From NCBI RefSeq assembly GCF_042647465.1, contig NZ_JBHRVN010000008.1: DNA of 64,000 nucleotides, one strand, 5' to 3'. Made by a program: the position numbers and the translations under genes. Below the pieces are notes generated by a model. That model was not told the origin of the DNA and did no database searches. It saw only the letters and a list, made by a program, of their open reading frames with translations. This document shows, piece by piece, positions 35,784-44,024 of the stretch. Every line of letters starts with the position of its first letter. The first letter of the stretch is position 1. Origin of the DNA: Wagnerdoeblera intermedia (GTDB taxonomy: Bacteria; Pseudomonadota; Alphaproteobacteria; Rhodobacterales; Rhodobacteraceae).

Positions 35784-36709
35784 TGTCGAAAAATCTGCTG
35801 ATCGCGCTGGCGGTTCTGGCCGCAGCCCTGGTGGCACCTGTCTTCGTCTATCCGGTCACCCTGATGACGATCCTGTGCTTCATCGTCTTTGCCTGTTCGT
35901 TCAACCTTCTGCTGGGCTATACGGGGCTTCTCTGCTTTGGCCATGCGATGTTTTTCGGCTCGGCTGGCTATATCACCGGCTGGGTGCTGAAGAACTGGGG
36001 GCTGACGCCGGAGCTGGGCATTCTGACCGGTGCGCTTTTCTCAGCCACCCTGGGCTTCCTGGTGGGCCTGGTCGCGGTGAAGAAATCGGGCATCAGCTTT
36101 GCCATGATCACCTTTGCCATCGCGCAGTTCGTCTATTTCATCCTGCTGCAGTCGAGCTTCACCGGCGGTGAAGACGGGATGCAGAACATCCCGCGCGCAC
36201 CGGTTCTGGGGCTGATCGATGTGACCTCGGGCTTCAGCTACTATTATGTGGTGCTGGCGATCACCGTGGCGGCTGTGGCCTTCTTCTACCGCGTGGTGCA
36301 TTCGCCCTTCGGGGATATTCTGAAAGCGATCCGCGACAATGATGCGCGGGTGGAATCTCTGGGCTTCAAGCCCGAGCGCTTCAAGCTGCTGGCCCTGGTC
36401 CTCTCGGCCGGGCTGGCGGGTCTGGCGGGCGGGATGAAGGCCACGGTCTTTCAGTTTGCCACGCTGACCGATGTCTCCTTCCCGATTTCGTCCGAGGTCA
36501 TCATCATGACGCTTCTCGGCGGGCTTGGCACTCTGACCGGCCCGATGGTGGGCGCGGGCTTTATCATCTGGCTCAATGAGCATCTGGCGACTTTGGGCGA
36601 ATGGGCGCTGATTTCGCAGGGCGTCATTCTGCTGCTCGTCATCATGTTCCTGCGCCGCGGGATCGTGGGGGAGCTGAACGCCTGGATCCGGGCGCGGCGC
36701 GCGAAATAA
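35783..36709 (+). CDS. Branched-chain-type ABC importer permease, LivM-like
   Basis: A 308-residue permease partner. FACSFNLLLGYTGLLCFGHAMFFG is the LivM signature; FGDILKAIRDNDARVESLGF is the coupling loop, and MTLLGGLGTLTGPMVGAGFI follows. The ATG at 35783 shares a base with the preceding stop; an adjacent GTG at 35780 is possible. It is the last gene before a strong terminator. The binding protein for this importer is encoded about 2 kb downstream in another operon. Confidence 0.94.
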   Translation: MSKNLLIALAVLAAALVAPVFVYPVTLMTILCFIVFACSFNLLLGYTGLLCFGHAMFFGSAGYITGWVLKNWGLTPELGILTGALFSATLGFLVGLVAVKKSGISFAMITFAIAQFVYFILLQSSFTGGEDGMQNIPRAPVLGLIDVTSGFSYYYVVLAITVAAVAFFYRVVHSPFGDILKAIRDNDARVESLGFKPERFKLLALVLSAGLAGLAGGMKATVFQFATLTDVSFPISSEVIIMTLLGGLGTLTGPMVGAGFIIWLNEHLATLGEWALISQGVILLLVIMFLRRGIVGELNAWIRARRAK

Positions 36710-36739
36710 GCGCGAGGGTCCGAAGGGGGCCGCTGCGCG

Positions 36740-36765
36740 GCGGCCTCCGGCGGGAGTATTTTGAA
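36740..36765 (+). repeat. Rhodobacteraceae-typical intergenic element
   Basis: GGCCTCCGGCGGGAGTATTTTG follows the importer operon. I recall CTCCGGCGGGAGTATTT-type sequences after many genes in Rhodobacter and Paracoccus genomes. It supports the taxonomic placement; its function is unclear. Confidence 0.45.
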
Positions 36766-36779
36766 AAAGCCAAAGCCCG

Positions 36780-36817
36780 AGGCGCCCGGATCCCCGTGAG
36801 GGGTCGGGCGCCTTTTT
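36780..36817 (+). terminator. Strong terminator after the ligase-importer operon
   Basis: AGGCGCCCG pairs with CGGGCGCCT, with an inner GATCCCC/GGGGTC stem and GTGA loop, followed directly by TTTTT. It lies between the LivM-like gene and the convergent IclR gene. Confidence 0.9.
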
Positions 36818-36824
36818 ACTGCGG

Positions 36825-37601
36825 TCAGAATTCGATGCGGATGGGGGAGTTGAAGGGTTCAGCCTCGGCAACAAAAGCGGCGGCGGTTTTCATGATCGTG
36901 AGATAGCGGTCGAAATTGTCGTTGATCCGCTGGGTGACGCCGCCGAGCGCGAGGCAGGCGGGCTGGCCCTGGATGCGGGCCGACAGCGGCACAACGATGG
37001 TGGAGCCGCCTTCAAGCGGGACATCCCGCGCATGGGCATAGCCTTTTTCGCGGATCTGCGCGATGCGGGCTTCGATCTCCTTCAGGCTGACGCGTTCAGA
37101 GACTTTGCAGGCGATATTGGCGCGGCGCACCAGTTTATCGAGCCGGTCGCGCGGCAGATCCGAGAGCAGCATCCAGCCCGCGGCGGAGCGTGTCAGGGGC
37201 ACGATGGAGCCTTCGTCGATGTGAAAGCGCAGGGCGTGGATGGATTCGATGGTGCGGGTATATTGCAGATAGATGTCATTGCGGGTGCCGATGAAAACCC
37301 CCTCACCGGTGGCGGCATGCACATCGCGCAGAGCCTCAAGAATCGTGCCGCTGCCAAAGAGTGCCATGGGGATCCAGTCGCCCAATGCGGTCACTTTGGG
37401 GGTGGGGAAATAGGCCCGCTCTCCGCGGTCATAGGAGAGGTAGCCCAGCGTGATCAGCGTCTTGAGAAGCACCGTGGCGCTTGACTGCGGATAGCCGAGA
37501 TCTGCGGCGATCTCTGACATGGAGCGCCGCTGCTGATTGAGTTTGAAATATTCAAGAATTTCAAGCGCCCGCATCGCGGATTTGACCTGGTGAGCCTGCA
37601 T
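36825..37601 (-). CDS. IclR-family transcriptional regulator
   Basis: A 258-residue regulator. Its N-terminal winged helix covers about residues 5-70 (AMRALEILEYFKLNQQRRSMSEIAADLGYPQSS). An IclR effector domain follows with LFGSGTILEALRDVHAATGEGVFIG, RSAAGWMLLSDLPRDRL and GSTIVVPLS. It is divergent from the SDR-binding-protein operon and convergent with the importer operon. An operator-like palindrome lies 27 bases before its start, and matching sites precede the monooxygenase and ligase operons. It is therefore the best candidate for the pathway's regulator. Confidence 0.93.
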   Translation of the reverse strand: MQAHQVKSAMRALEILEYFKLNQQRRSMSEIAADLGYPQSSATVLLKTLITLGYLSYDRGERAYFPTPKVTALGDWIPMALFGSGTILEALRDVHAATGEGVFIGTRNDIYLQYTRTIESIHALRFHIDEGSIVPLTRSAAGWMLLSDLPRDRLDKLVRRANIACKVSERVSLKEIEARIAQIREKGYAHARDVPLEGGSTIVVPLSARIQGQPACLALGGVTQRINDNFDRYLTIMKTAAAFVAEAEPFNSPIRIEF

Positions 37602-37627
37602 GACGATTTCCTCCTCCGGTGCCTGAC

Positions 37628-37641
37628 TTCACGTATATGAA
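37628..37641. promoter_or_regulatory. Operator TTCACGTATATGAA, copy 3
   Basis: An imperfect version of the palindrome found upstream of the monooxygenase and ligase genes. It lies in the divergent region between the IclR gene and the SDR operon, where it could give autoregulation and control of the second operon. The rest of this 293-base region shows no gene. Confidence 0.6.
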
Positions 37642-37894
37642 ATTTTATGACAGTATAGAATAGCCATGGTGGCGGATCGTCCTGCATGCCATGCTCTCTC
37701 AGAAGGCCGTGCACGCGCCCCGACCGGGGCCCCGAAGGAGGTTCGGGTGAGGCGGGGCCGGGGGCGGAGTTTCTGACACCGGATCACGGGGGTAACCGCT
37801 GCAGCGGCTGTGTTGATCTGTGGGAAGCTCTGCCGGAATTGAGGCCCGGCCGCGGCTGTTTTCAGGCGCGGTCAGGAAGTTGGGAGAGAGCCTG

Positions 37895-38653
37895 ATGGCT
37901 GGCAGACTGGACGGACGTGTCGCACTTGTGACCGGCGGCGGGCGCGGAATTGGCCGCGCGATTTCTGAAGCTTATGCCCGGGAAGGCGCCTTTGTCGGCG
38001 TGCTGGATCTTAAGGCTGAGATTGCCGAAGATGCAGCCGCGGCCATTCGTGCCGCCGGTGGCCGGGCCATTGCTCTGACCGGAAATGTCGCGAAGCGCGA
38101 CGACGTCATGGCAGCCGCTGAGGCTTTGCGCGCGGCCGCAGGTCCGGTGACGCTTCTGGTCAATAACGCCATGTGGAACCGCTATGGCCCGCTGGAAGAT
38201 CAGACCGAAGAGATGATCGGGCGGATGATCGATGTGGGCTTTAAGGGCGTCATCTGGGGCTATCAGGCGGTCATGCCGCAGATGCGCGAAGCCGGTGGCG
38301 GGGTTATCGTCAATATCGCCTCGCCCTCCGCGCTTCTGGCCATGAAACATGGCATTATGTACAGCGCCATCAAGGCGGCTGTGGCGGCCTCGACGCGCTC
38401 GGCGGCGGCGGAATTCGGGCCGGATAACATCCGCGTCTGCGCCATTGCGCCGGGCTCGACCCGCACGGACGGGGCCAATCTGGTGATCGATGAAGAGGGC
38501 TGGGAGCGTCGCCGCAAGCGCGTGCCGCTGCAGCGTCTGGGCACGCCGGAAGACATCGCCCATGCGGCGGTCTTCCTGGCCTCGGATGAGGCGGGCTGGA
38601 TCAGCGGCGACATGCTCTTGGTCGATGGCGCGATGACCTTCGCCTTTTCGTAA
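37895..38653 (+). CDS. SDR-family oxidoreductase
   Basis: A 252-residue classical short-chain dehydrogenase: VTGGGRGIGRAIS, NNAMWNRYG, catalytic Ser in NIASPSALL, Tyr/Lys in MYSAIKAAV, and final LLVDGAMTFAF. Asp of VLDLKAE after the second strand favours NAD(H). The start at ATG 37895 has GGGAGAG upstream; the longer frame is not conserved. It is the first gene of the downstream catabolic operon. Confidence 0.92.
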   Translation: MAGRLDGRVALVTGGGRGIGRAISEAYAREGAFVGVLDLKAEIAEDAAAAIRAAGGRAIALTGNVAKRDDVMAAAEALRAAAGPVTLLVNNAMWNRYGPLEDQTEEMIGRMIDVGFKGVIWGYQAVMPQMREAGGGVIVNIASPSALLAMKHGIMYSAIKAAVAASTRSAAAEFGPDNIRVCAIAPGSTRTDGANLVIDEEGWERRRKRVPLQRLGTPEDIAHAAVFLASDEAGWISGDMLLVDGAMTFAFS

Positions 38654-38662
38654 CAGTTACGT

Positions 38663-38689
38663 CTGCCCCGCAGCGCATCGCGGGGGCAG
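38663..38689 (+). promoter_or_regulatory. Hairpin between SDR and binding-protein genes
   Basis: CTGCCCCGC and GCGGGGGCAG pair around AGCGCATC with one bulge. There is no T-run. It may be a weak terminator or processing site that separates levels of SDR and binding protein. Confidence 0.35.
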
Positions 38690-38749
38690 GCCGGTTCAGC
38701 CATCCGGTGCCCGCTGAGGAGAGCGGCCGTCGGTTCAGGGGAGAGAGAC

Positions 38750-39979
38750 ATGACCATGAAGACCCAAAGCCGCTTTGGCGGTCTGGCGGCGCTGTGCTGC
38801 GCGACCGCGCTGATTGGCGCGCCGGCTTTCGCGCAGATGTCGGGCGATGTCATCCGCATTGGTGTGATGAACGATCAGTCGGGCGTTTACGCCGACAACT
38901 GCGGCCCCGGCTCGACCGCTGCGGTGCGTCTGGCGATCGAAGATTTCAACAATGAAATCAACGGCACCAAAATCGAAGTCGTGGTGGCGGACGATCAGAA
39001 CAAGCCCGATATCGGCGTGGCGGCTGCCCGCAAATGGGTGGAGCAGGACGGCGTTGACACCATCGTCGGCTGTTCGGCTTCTTCGATCGCGCTGGCCGTG
39101 ACCGAGATCATGAAGGCCAATGAAAAGCCCTATCTGCTGGGCGGCACCGCAAGCCCGGATCTGACCGGCAAGGCCTGCTCGCCCTATACCTTCCAATGGG
39201 TGCATGACACCTATGCTCTGCCCAAGGGCACCGTGCTGCCGCTGCTGGCCGATGGGCAGGACAGCTGGTATTTCATCACCGTCGATTACACATTCGGCAA
39301 GCAGTATCAGGCCGATGCGACCCGCTTTATTGAGGCGGCGGGCGGCAAAGTGCTGGGCTCGGTGCTCCATCCGCTCAACACCACCGATTTCTCGGCGCAG
39401 CTGCTGCAGGCTCAGGCCTCGGGTGCCAAGGTCATCGGCATCGCGAACTCCGGCTCTGACTTCGCCAACCTGGTGAAACAGGCGAAAGAATTTGGCATTG
39501 CCGAAGCGGGCCAGATCCTCGCGCCGCTCGGTCTTCAGATCAATATGATCCACTCGATCGGTCTTCAGACCGCCCAGGGTCTGCGCTTCGGCTCGGCGAT
39601 GTATTGGGATGCAAACGATGAGACCCGCGCTTTTACGGAGCGGTTCCGCAAGGCCTTCAACGACCGCTATCCCAATGAAGCGCAGCTTGCGACTTATACG
39701 GCCGTGAAGCACTATCTGAAGGCCGTGACCCTCGCAGGCACCGATGACGGCAAGGCCGTGGCCGCAAAGATGCATGAAACCCCGGTTGAGGATTTCATCC
39801 ATAAAGACATCCCGATCCGCGCGGATGGCCAGGTGATGCGCCCGATGCTCTCGGCGATGATCAAAGCGCCCTCGGACTCGAAATACCCCTGGGATTACTA
39901 CAGCATCACCGGTGAAATCTCCGGCGCCGATGCCTGGACCCCGGCCTCGGAAAGCGCCTGCCCGGCTTTGAAAGGCTGA
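38750..39979 (+). CDS. ABC importer substrate-binding protein, Leu/Ile/Val-type
   Basis: A 409-residue periplasmic binding protein. The signal peptide (LAALCCATALIGAPAFAQ) is followed by IRIGVMNDQSGVYADNCGPGSTAAVRLAIEDFN, the family-6 pattern. VVGCSASSIALAVTEI and WYFITVDYTFGKQYQADAT are also typical. ATG codons at 38750 and 38756 are both possible; GGGGAGAG upstream favours the first. It is the only binding protein of this type in the window and surely serves the LivGFHM-like importer. A Cys in ADNCGPGS is unusual for the pocket segment. Confidence 0.92.
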   Translation: MTMKTQSRFGGLAALCCATALIGAPAFAQMSGDVIRIGVMNDQSGVYADNCGPGSTAAVRLAIEDFNNEINGTKIEVVVADDQNKPDIGVAAARKWVEQDGVDTIVGCSASSIALAVTEIMKANEKPYLLGGTASPDLTGKACSPYTFQWVHDTYALPKGTVLPLLADGQDSWYFITVDYTFGKQYQADATRFIEAAGGKVLGSVLHPLNTTDFSAQLLQAQASGAKVIGIANSGSDFANLVKQAKEFGIAEAGQILAPLGLQINMIHSIGLQTAQGLRFGSAMYWDANDETRAFTERFRKAFNDRYPNEAQLATYTAVKHYLKAVTLAGTDDGKAVAAKMHETPVEDFIHKDIPIRADGQVMRPMLSAMIKAPSDSKYPWDYYSITGEISGADAWTPASESACPALKG

Positions 39980-39988
39980 TGCTTTCCT

Positions 39989-40021
39989 CCGGTGCTGCTC
40001 CCCAGGCGGCACCGGGCTTTA
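39989..40021 (+). terminator. Partial terminator or attenuating hairpin after binding-protein gene
   Basis: CCGGTGC and GCACCGG form a 7-bp stem, followed by GCTTTACTGTCTTTTTG. Likely to reduce downstream expression relative to the binding protein. Confidence 0.5.
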
Positions 40022-40048
40022 CTGTCTTTTTGATCAGGATCACCCGCC

Positions 40049-40936
40049 ATGCTGCTCAGCGCACGCCGGATTTCGGTCAACCCGTCTTTGCTGGGCGAAA
40101 GCCCGGTCTGGGACGCGGCGAATGAATGCATTTATTGGGTCGACGGCGTGGGCCGGAAGATCCACCGCCACAACATCCGCAGCAACAGCTTTGACGAATG
40201 GCAGATGCCCTCAATGGTGGGCTCAGTGGGCCTTTCGCAGGGCAGTCGCCTGATCGCGGGTCTGCAGGACGGGATTTATGAATTCGACACTGCAACCGGC
40301 GATCTGACCCCGCTTTTTCAATTTGCCACCCCCGATGAGCGCGTGCGCTTTAACGATGGCAAAGTGGATCGGCAGGGGCGGTTTCTCTGCGGCACAATGG
40401 GCATCCACGCCGAGCCGCGGGGCGAGCTTTACCGCGTCAGCCCGGGCGGCAAAACCGAAGTTCTGGCCAATGGCATCCGCATCTCCAACGCGCTGTGCTT
40501 CAGCCCGGACGGGCGGGTGATGTATTTCGCCGACAGCCTTGACCGCTCGGTGCGTGCCTACCGCTATGACAGCGCCGACGGCGCTTTGCAGGAGCCGCGC
40601 ATTCATGTCGACACCAAGCCCTATGGCTCGGGCCCCGACGGCGCGACGGTGGATTCAGAAGGCTATATCTGGGTCACGCTTGTGCAGATCGGCAGGATCG
40701 GGCGCTTTGATCCCGAGGGTCAGCTCGACCGGCTGATTGATGCCCCGGTGGATATGCCCTCCTGCCTCAACTTCGGCGGCCCCGATCTCGACATTCTTTA
40801 TATGACCTCGATCAAAGATTCCGGCACCGGCCGGGCGGTCTCGCGCCATCCGGCGGGCGGCCATATGTTTGCCATCGAGGGGCTGGGCGTGACCGGCATT
40901 GCCGAGACGCGCTTCGGCCTGCACGCAGAGGTTTGA
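40049..40936 (+). CDS. SMP-30/gluconolactonase family hydrolase
   Basis: A 295-residue beta-propeller lactonase-type enzyme. Metal ligands expected for the family are visible: Glu in LGESPVWD, Asn in RFNDGKVD, Asn in GIRISNALCFSPDG and Asp in GPDGATVDSEG. No signal peptide is seen, so it acts in the cytoplasm. In this operon it is the natural candidate to open the lactone formed by the Baeyer-Villiger-type monooxygenase. A sugar lactonase role is the alternative. Confidence 0.9.
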   Translation: MLLSARRISVNPSLLGESPVWDAANECIYWVDGVGRKIHRHNIRSNSFDEWQMPSMVGSVGLSQGSRLIAGLQDGIYEFDTATGDLTPLFQFATPDERVRFNDGKVDRQGRFLCGTMGIHAEPRGELYRVSPGGKTEVLANGIRISNALCFSPDGRVMYFADSLDRSVRAYRYDSADGALQEPRIHVDTKPYGSGPDGATVDSEGYIWVTLVQIGRIGRFDPEGQLDRLIDAPVDMPSCLNFGGPDLDILYMTSIKDSGTGRAVSRHPAGGHMFAIEGLGVTGIAETRFGLHAEV

Positions 40937-40939
40937 ACC

Positions 40940-41467
40940 ATGACCCCCTATCGCAACCCCGACCGCCTGACGGACCTCATGGACCGCGAGGCGATCCGCG
41001 ATTGTCTTTACCGTTATTGCCGCGGCATCGACCGCGCCGATGAGGCGGCGTTGCACGGCGCTTACTGGCCCGATGCCACCGACCGTCACGGTGCCATGGC
41101 CAGCGGTCCGGTGCAGAATTTCTTTGACCGCTGCCGCGAGGCCTTTGCGGCAGCGCCGCGCAATATCCATCTCGTCAGCAATATCCTGATCGAGTTTCAA
41201 AGCCCGACCCGCGCCCATGTGGAAAGCTATTTCTCGGCGCTGCAGCGCGCAGGTTCCGGGCAGGCCGCCCTCAGTGGCCGCTACTGCGATGTCTTTGAAA
41301 AGCGCGGCGAAGACTGGCGCGTGCTGCACCGCCTTGTGGTCTATGACTGGGTCGAAACCGGCCCTGCCCCTGAGGGCGATGAGGCCAGCCTCTTTGGTCC
41401 GCGCGCCCCGCGGGGGAGTGCATTCCCGACAGATCCCGTGTATCAGTTCAACGATATTTCAGGATAA
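40940..41467 (+). CDS. NTF2-like (SnoaL-type) protein
   Basis: A 175-residue cone-shaped-fold protein. LMDREAIRDCLYRYCRGIDRADEAALHGAYWPDATDRHG is the typical N-terminal part of SnoaL-like domains in degradation clusters, and the end has GRYCDVFEKRGEDWRVLHRLVVYDW. Such proteins act as dehydratases, isomerases or hydrolases on cyclic substrates. It starts 3 bases after the lactonase gene. The conserved Asp and His near DATDRHG may be catalytic; the reaction is unknown. Confidence 0.82.
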   Translation: MTPYRNPDRLTDLMDREAIRDCLYRYCRGIDRADEAALHGAYWPDATDRHGAMASGPVQNFFDRCREAFAAAPRNIHLVSNILIEFQSPTRAHVESYFSALQRAGSGQAALSGRYCDVFEKRGEDWRVLHRLVVYDWVETGPAPEGDEASLFGPRAPRGSAFPTDPVYQFNDISG

Positions 41468-41537
41468 TCTCTTCCTCTGCCTCACCCGGGGCCGTCCGCC
41501 GGCCCGAGTGCAGAACGCAATGACATTGGAGCCTATT

Positions 41538-42053
41538 TTGACAGTTGGCCAGATCTCAGGTCAGAACATTCTGGCGGATGACTTCCGCTCGGCGCTGCAT
41601 CAGGTTCCCGCCGCCGTCGTCATTCTGACCACCCGCCTTGCCGGTGAGGACCGGGCGCAGACCGTCACCGCCACCGCGATCTGCGCCGGCAGCGCTGAGC
41701 CGCCGAGCCTGCTGATCAGCCTGCGCGAAGACGCATCCTTTTGCCGGGAGCTGGGCGAAAGCGGCGTGGTGGCGGTCAATTTCGTGGCGCAGGAGCATCA
41801 TGAGATGGTGCGCAGCTTTGTCGAAGCCGGGGCCGCCGAGGGCTTTGCCCGCAGCGCCTGCTGGCGTCGCGGCACGACCGGTGCGCCGCTTCTGAACAAA
41901 TCCGTGGTGAGCATGGACTGCACCCTCATCCACAGCCAGCGCCAGGGCGCGAATATCGTCTACACCGCCCAGGTGCAGACCCTTCACACCGCCGATGCCG
42001 AAGGGCTGCTCTATCGCGGCGGGTTGCTCAGGCGGCTTGAAAGCGGCGCCTGA
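41538..42053 (+). CDS. Flavin reductase family protein
   Basis: A 171-residue HpaC/Fre-type flavin reductase that would supply reduced FMN or FAD to an oxygenase. DDFRSALHQVPAAVVILTTR, TVTATAICAGSAEPPSLLISL and VVAVNFVAQEHHEM are typical. GGAG at 41528 lies 6 bases before TTG 41538, which I prefer; an ATG at 41520 in the same frame has no ribosome site. No two-component oxygenase is encoded nearby, and the cluster's monooxygenase binds its own flavin and NADPH. Confidence 0.85.
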   Translation: MTVGQISGQNILADDFRSALHQVPAAVVILTTRLAGEDRAQTVTATAICAGSAEPPSLLISLREDASFCRELGESGVVAVNFVAQEHHEMVRSFVEAGAAEGFARSACWRRGTTGAPLLNKSVVSMDCTLIHSQRQGANIVYTAQVQTLHTADAEGLLYRGGLLRRLESGA

Positions 42054-42080
42054 GCCAGGCATTCCGGAGGAGAAATTAAG

Positions 42081-43652
42081 ATGACGAAGCTTGCAATCAT
42101 CACCGGTGCCGCCGGTGGTATCGGACAGGCATTGCTGGCGGAATTTGCCGAAGCCGGTCACCGTCTCGTGGCCGTGGATCTGCCCGGAAGCCATGTCGCG
42201 GATCTCGTAAGCCGCTTTGGCGATCACCATCTCTCGCGTGAGGTGGATCTGGGCGATGAGGCGCAGATCGCGGCCTTCTGGTCCTGGCTCGACAGCCAGA
42301 GCGACCGCGTGGATATCCTGGCCAATAACGCAGCCCTCGGCCCCACCATGGCCCCGACGCTGAACACTCCGCTGTCGGATTTCCGCAGCACCTTTCAGGT
42401 GAACCTCTACGGTCCCTTCGCCATGGCGCGTGAGGCGGCAAAGCGGATGAAGCCGGGCGGCGCCATCGTCAACACCGCCTCCCAGGCGGGGGTTTTAGGC
42501 AATCCGCGCCGCAATGCCTATGCCGCCTCAAAGGCTGCGCTGATCTCGATGACGAAATCTCTGGCGGCGGAATGGGCGTCAAAAGGCATCCGAGTCACGG
42601 CTGTGGCCCCGGGCTATATCCGCACCCCCATGGTGGCTGAGCTTGAGCGCACGGGCAAAGCCGATCTTTCGCTGGTGCGCCAGCGCGTGCCGCTGGGCCG
42701 GATCGGACGCCCCGATGAGATCGCGGCGATGATCGGCTTTCTCGCCTCGCCCCAGGCGCGCTATATCACCGGCTCCGTGGTGGCGGTGGACGGTGGCTGG
42801 CAGGCCTTTAACCAGCCCGGTCACGCCCATCCCCCCGTCGCAGGCACCCCGGCGGAGGAGCTCGCCCGCCCTGCCGCGCGTCAGGGCAGCCGTGTCGTGC
42901 TGATCACCGGCGCGGGACGCGGCATCGGCGCGGCCACCGCCCGCCGCTTTGCGCAGGGCGGCGATATTCTTGTGCTGGCCGACCGTGAGGGGGCAGAGGC
43001 CCGCGCCGCGGAACTCGGACCGCAGCATCTGGGCATGACGGTCGATCTGACCGATGAGGCTGCCGTGACCGGCCTCTTTGACACCATCCGCGCGCGCTTT
43101 GGTCGCCTCGACGTGCTGGTCAATAATGCCGCTGTGGCCGATCACTTCCGGCCCGCCTTCGATCAGACCGGCGCGGATCTCTCGCGCACCATGGAAGTCA
43201 ATGTGACCGGCGCCTTCCTCTGCGCGCGTGAAAGCCTGCGGCTGATGCCCGAGGGCGAGGGGGTGATCGTCAATCTCGGCTCGATCAATACCTTCCTGCC
43301 CTTTGCCCCGCGCCATGCCTATGGTGCGTCCAAAGCCGCGATTGATGTGCTGACCCGCTGCCTCGCGGCGGAGCTTGGCCCCGAGGGGCGCCGGGTGGTG
43401 ACGGTGGCGCCGGGCTATATCCGCACCCCCGGCACCGGGGATCTGGAGGCACAGGGGCGCATCGATACCGCCGCGATCCGCCGCCGCATCCCCATGGGCG
43501 ATATGGGCCGGCCCGAGGATATTGCCGAAGCCGTCTGGTTCTCAGCCTCGCAGAAGGCGTCCTATTTCAGCGGGGCGATCCTTTACGTCGACGGCGGCTG
43601 GACCTCTTTTGGCAATGCCGGGGACGCCAGCCCCGGGGATTTCGACCTTTGA
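42081..43652 (+). CDS. Tandem fusion of two complete SDR domains
   Basis: A 523-residue protein made of two short-chain dehydrogenases. Domain 1 (about 1-245) has ITGAAGGIGQALL, NTASQAG with YAASKAA, and VVAVDGGWQAF. A Pro-rich linker (HPPVAGTPAEEL) leads to domain 2 (about 270-523) with ITGAGRGIGAATA, NLGSINTF with YGASKAA and LYVDGGWTSF. Both domains keep the Gly motif and Ser-Tyr-Lys residues, so both should be active. GGAGGAG lies just upstream of the start. The fusion may carry out two consecutive oxidations on a hydroxy intermediate. Confidence 0.92.
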   Translation: MTKLAIITGAAGGIGQALLAEFAEAGHRLVAVDLPGSHVADLVSRFGDHHLSREVDLGDEAQIAAFWSWLDSQSDRVDILANNAALGPTMAPTLNTPLSDFRSTFQVNLYGPFAMAREAAKRMKPGGAIVNTASQAGVLGNPRRNAYAASKAALISMTKSLAAEWASKGIRVTAVAPGYIRTPMVAELERTGKADLSLVRQRVPLGRIGRPDEIAAMIGFLASPQARYITGSVVAVDGGWQAFNQPGHAHPPVAGTPAEELARPAARQGSRVVLITGAGRGIGAATARRFAQGGDILVLADREGAEARAAELGPQHLGMTVDLTDEAAVTGLFDTIRARFGRLDVLVNNAAVADHFRPAFDQTGADLSRTMEVNVTGAFLCARESLRLMPEGEGVIVNLGSINTFLPFAPRHAYGASKAAIDVLTRCLAAELGPEGRRVVTVAPGYIRTPGTGDLEAQGRIDTAAIRRRIPMGDMGRPEDIAEAVWFSASQKASYFSGAILYVDGGWTSFGNAGDASPGDFDL

Positions 43653-44024
43653 TGCAGAACTGAACTGCAAAGCCCCGAAACGCAGGACTTCGGGCCTCGG
43701 GCCGGTTGCCCCGGCCCGCAGTCCTGCGTAGTTAAGTCGCGCCTTCCGGCAGCTGTGGGGGAGAATGCTCAGCACCGTGATCAAAGTTGTTGCGCCGAAG
43801 ACCGGTGCCACCTGCCCGGCCCGGGCGGGGGCTCTCCACGTCCCGCCGCGCTGCAACTCTGCCGCACCCAAGGGGCCGCAGTCTTTGCGCCCAAAGGTCC
43901 GGCAGGCGAGAGGCTGCAGATTGCTTCCCTCAAATTCCGCTGGTCTGATGCGGCATGTGACCTGCGGCACGCGCGGTTCTGTGCGCCGCCGCCTCTCTCT
44001 CAGACCCAGCTTCGGAAGTGCCAG
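43653..44024. other. 372-base intergenic region with long hairpin, no gene seen
   Basis: The region after the tandem SDR gene begins with the large hairpin at 43680-43729. The remainder up to the acyl-CoA dehydrogenase shows short overlapping open frames without ribosome sites, and no promoter I can defend. The long gap inside an otherwise tight operon suggests a separate transcript start for the last two genes. Confidence 0.5.
43680..43729 (+). terminator. Long hairpin after the tandem SDR gene
   Basis: ACGCAGGACT and AGTCCTGCGT form a perfect 10-bp outer stem, and GGGCCGG/CCGGCCC an inner stem. TAGTTAAGT follows rather than a T-run. Likely a terminator or mRNA-stabilising structure; a mobile REP-like unit is an alternative. 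Confidence 0.5.

Noticed and set aside
43755..44024. 90-codon N-terminal extension of the DmdC-like dehydrogenase
   Set aside because: Family members begin near the DRRDLDFLL segment, and a ribosome site stands just before ATG 44025.
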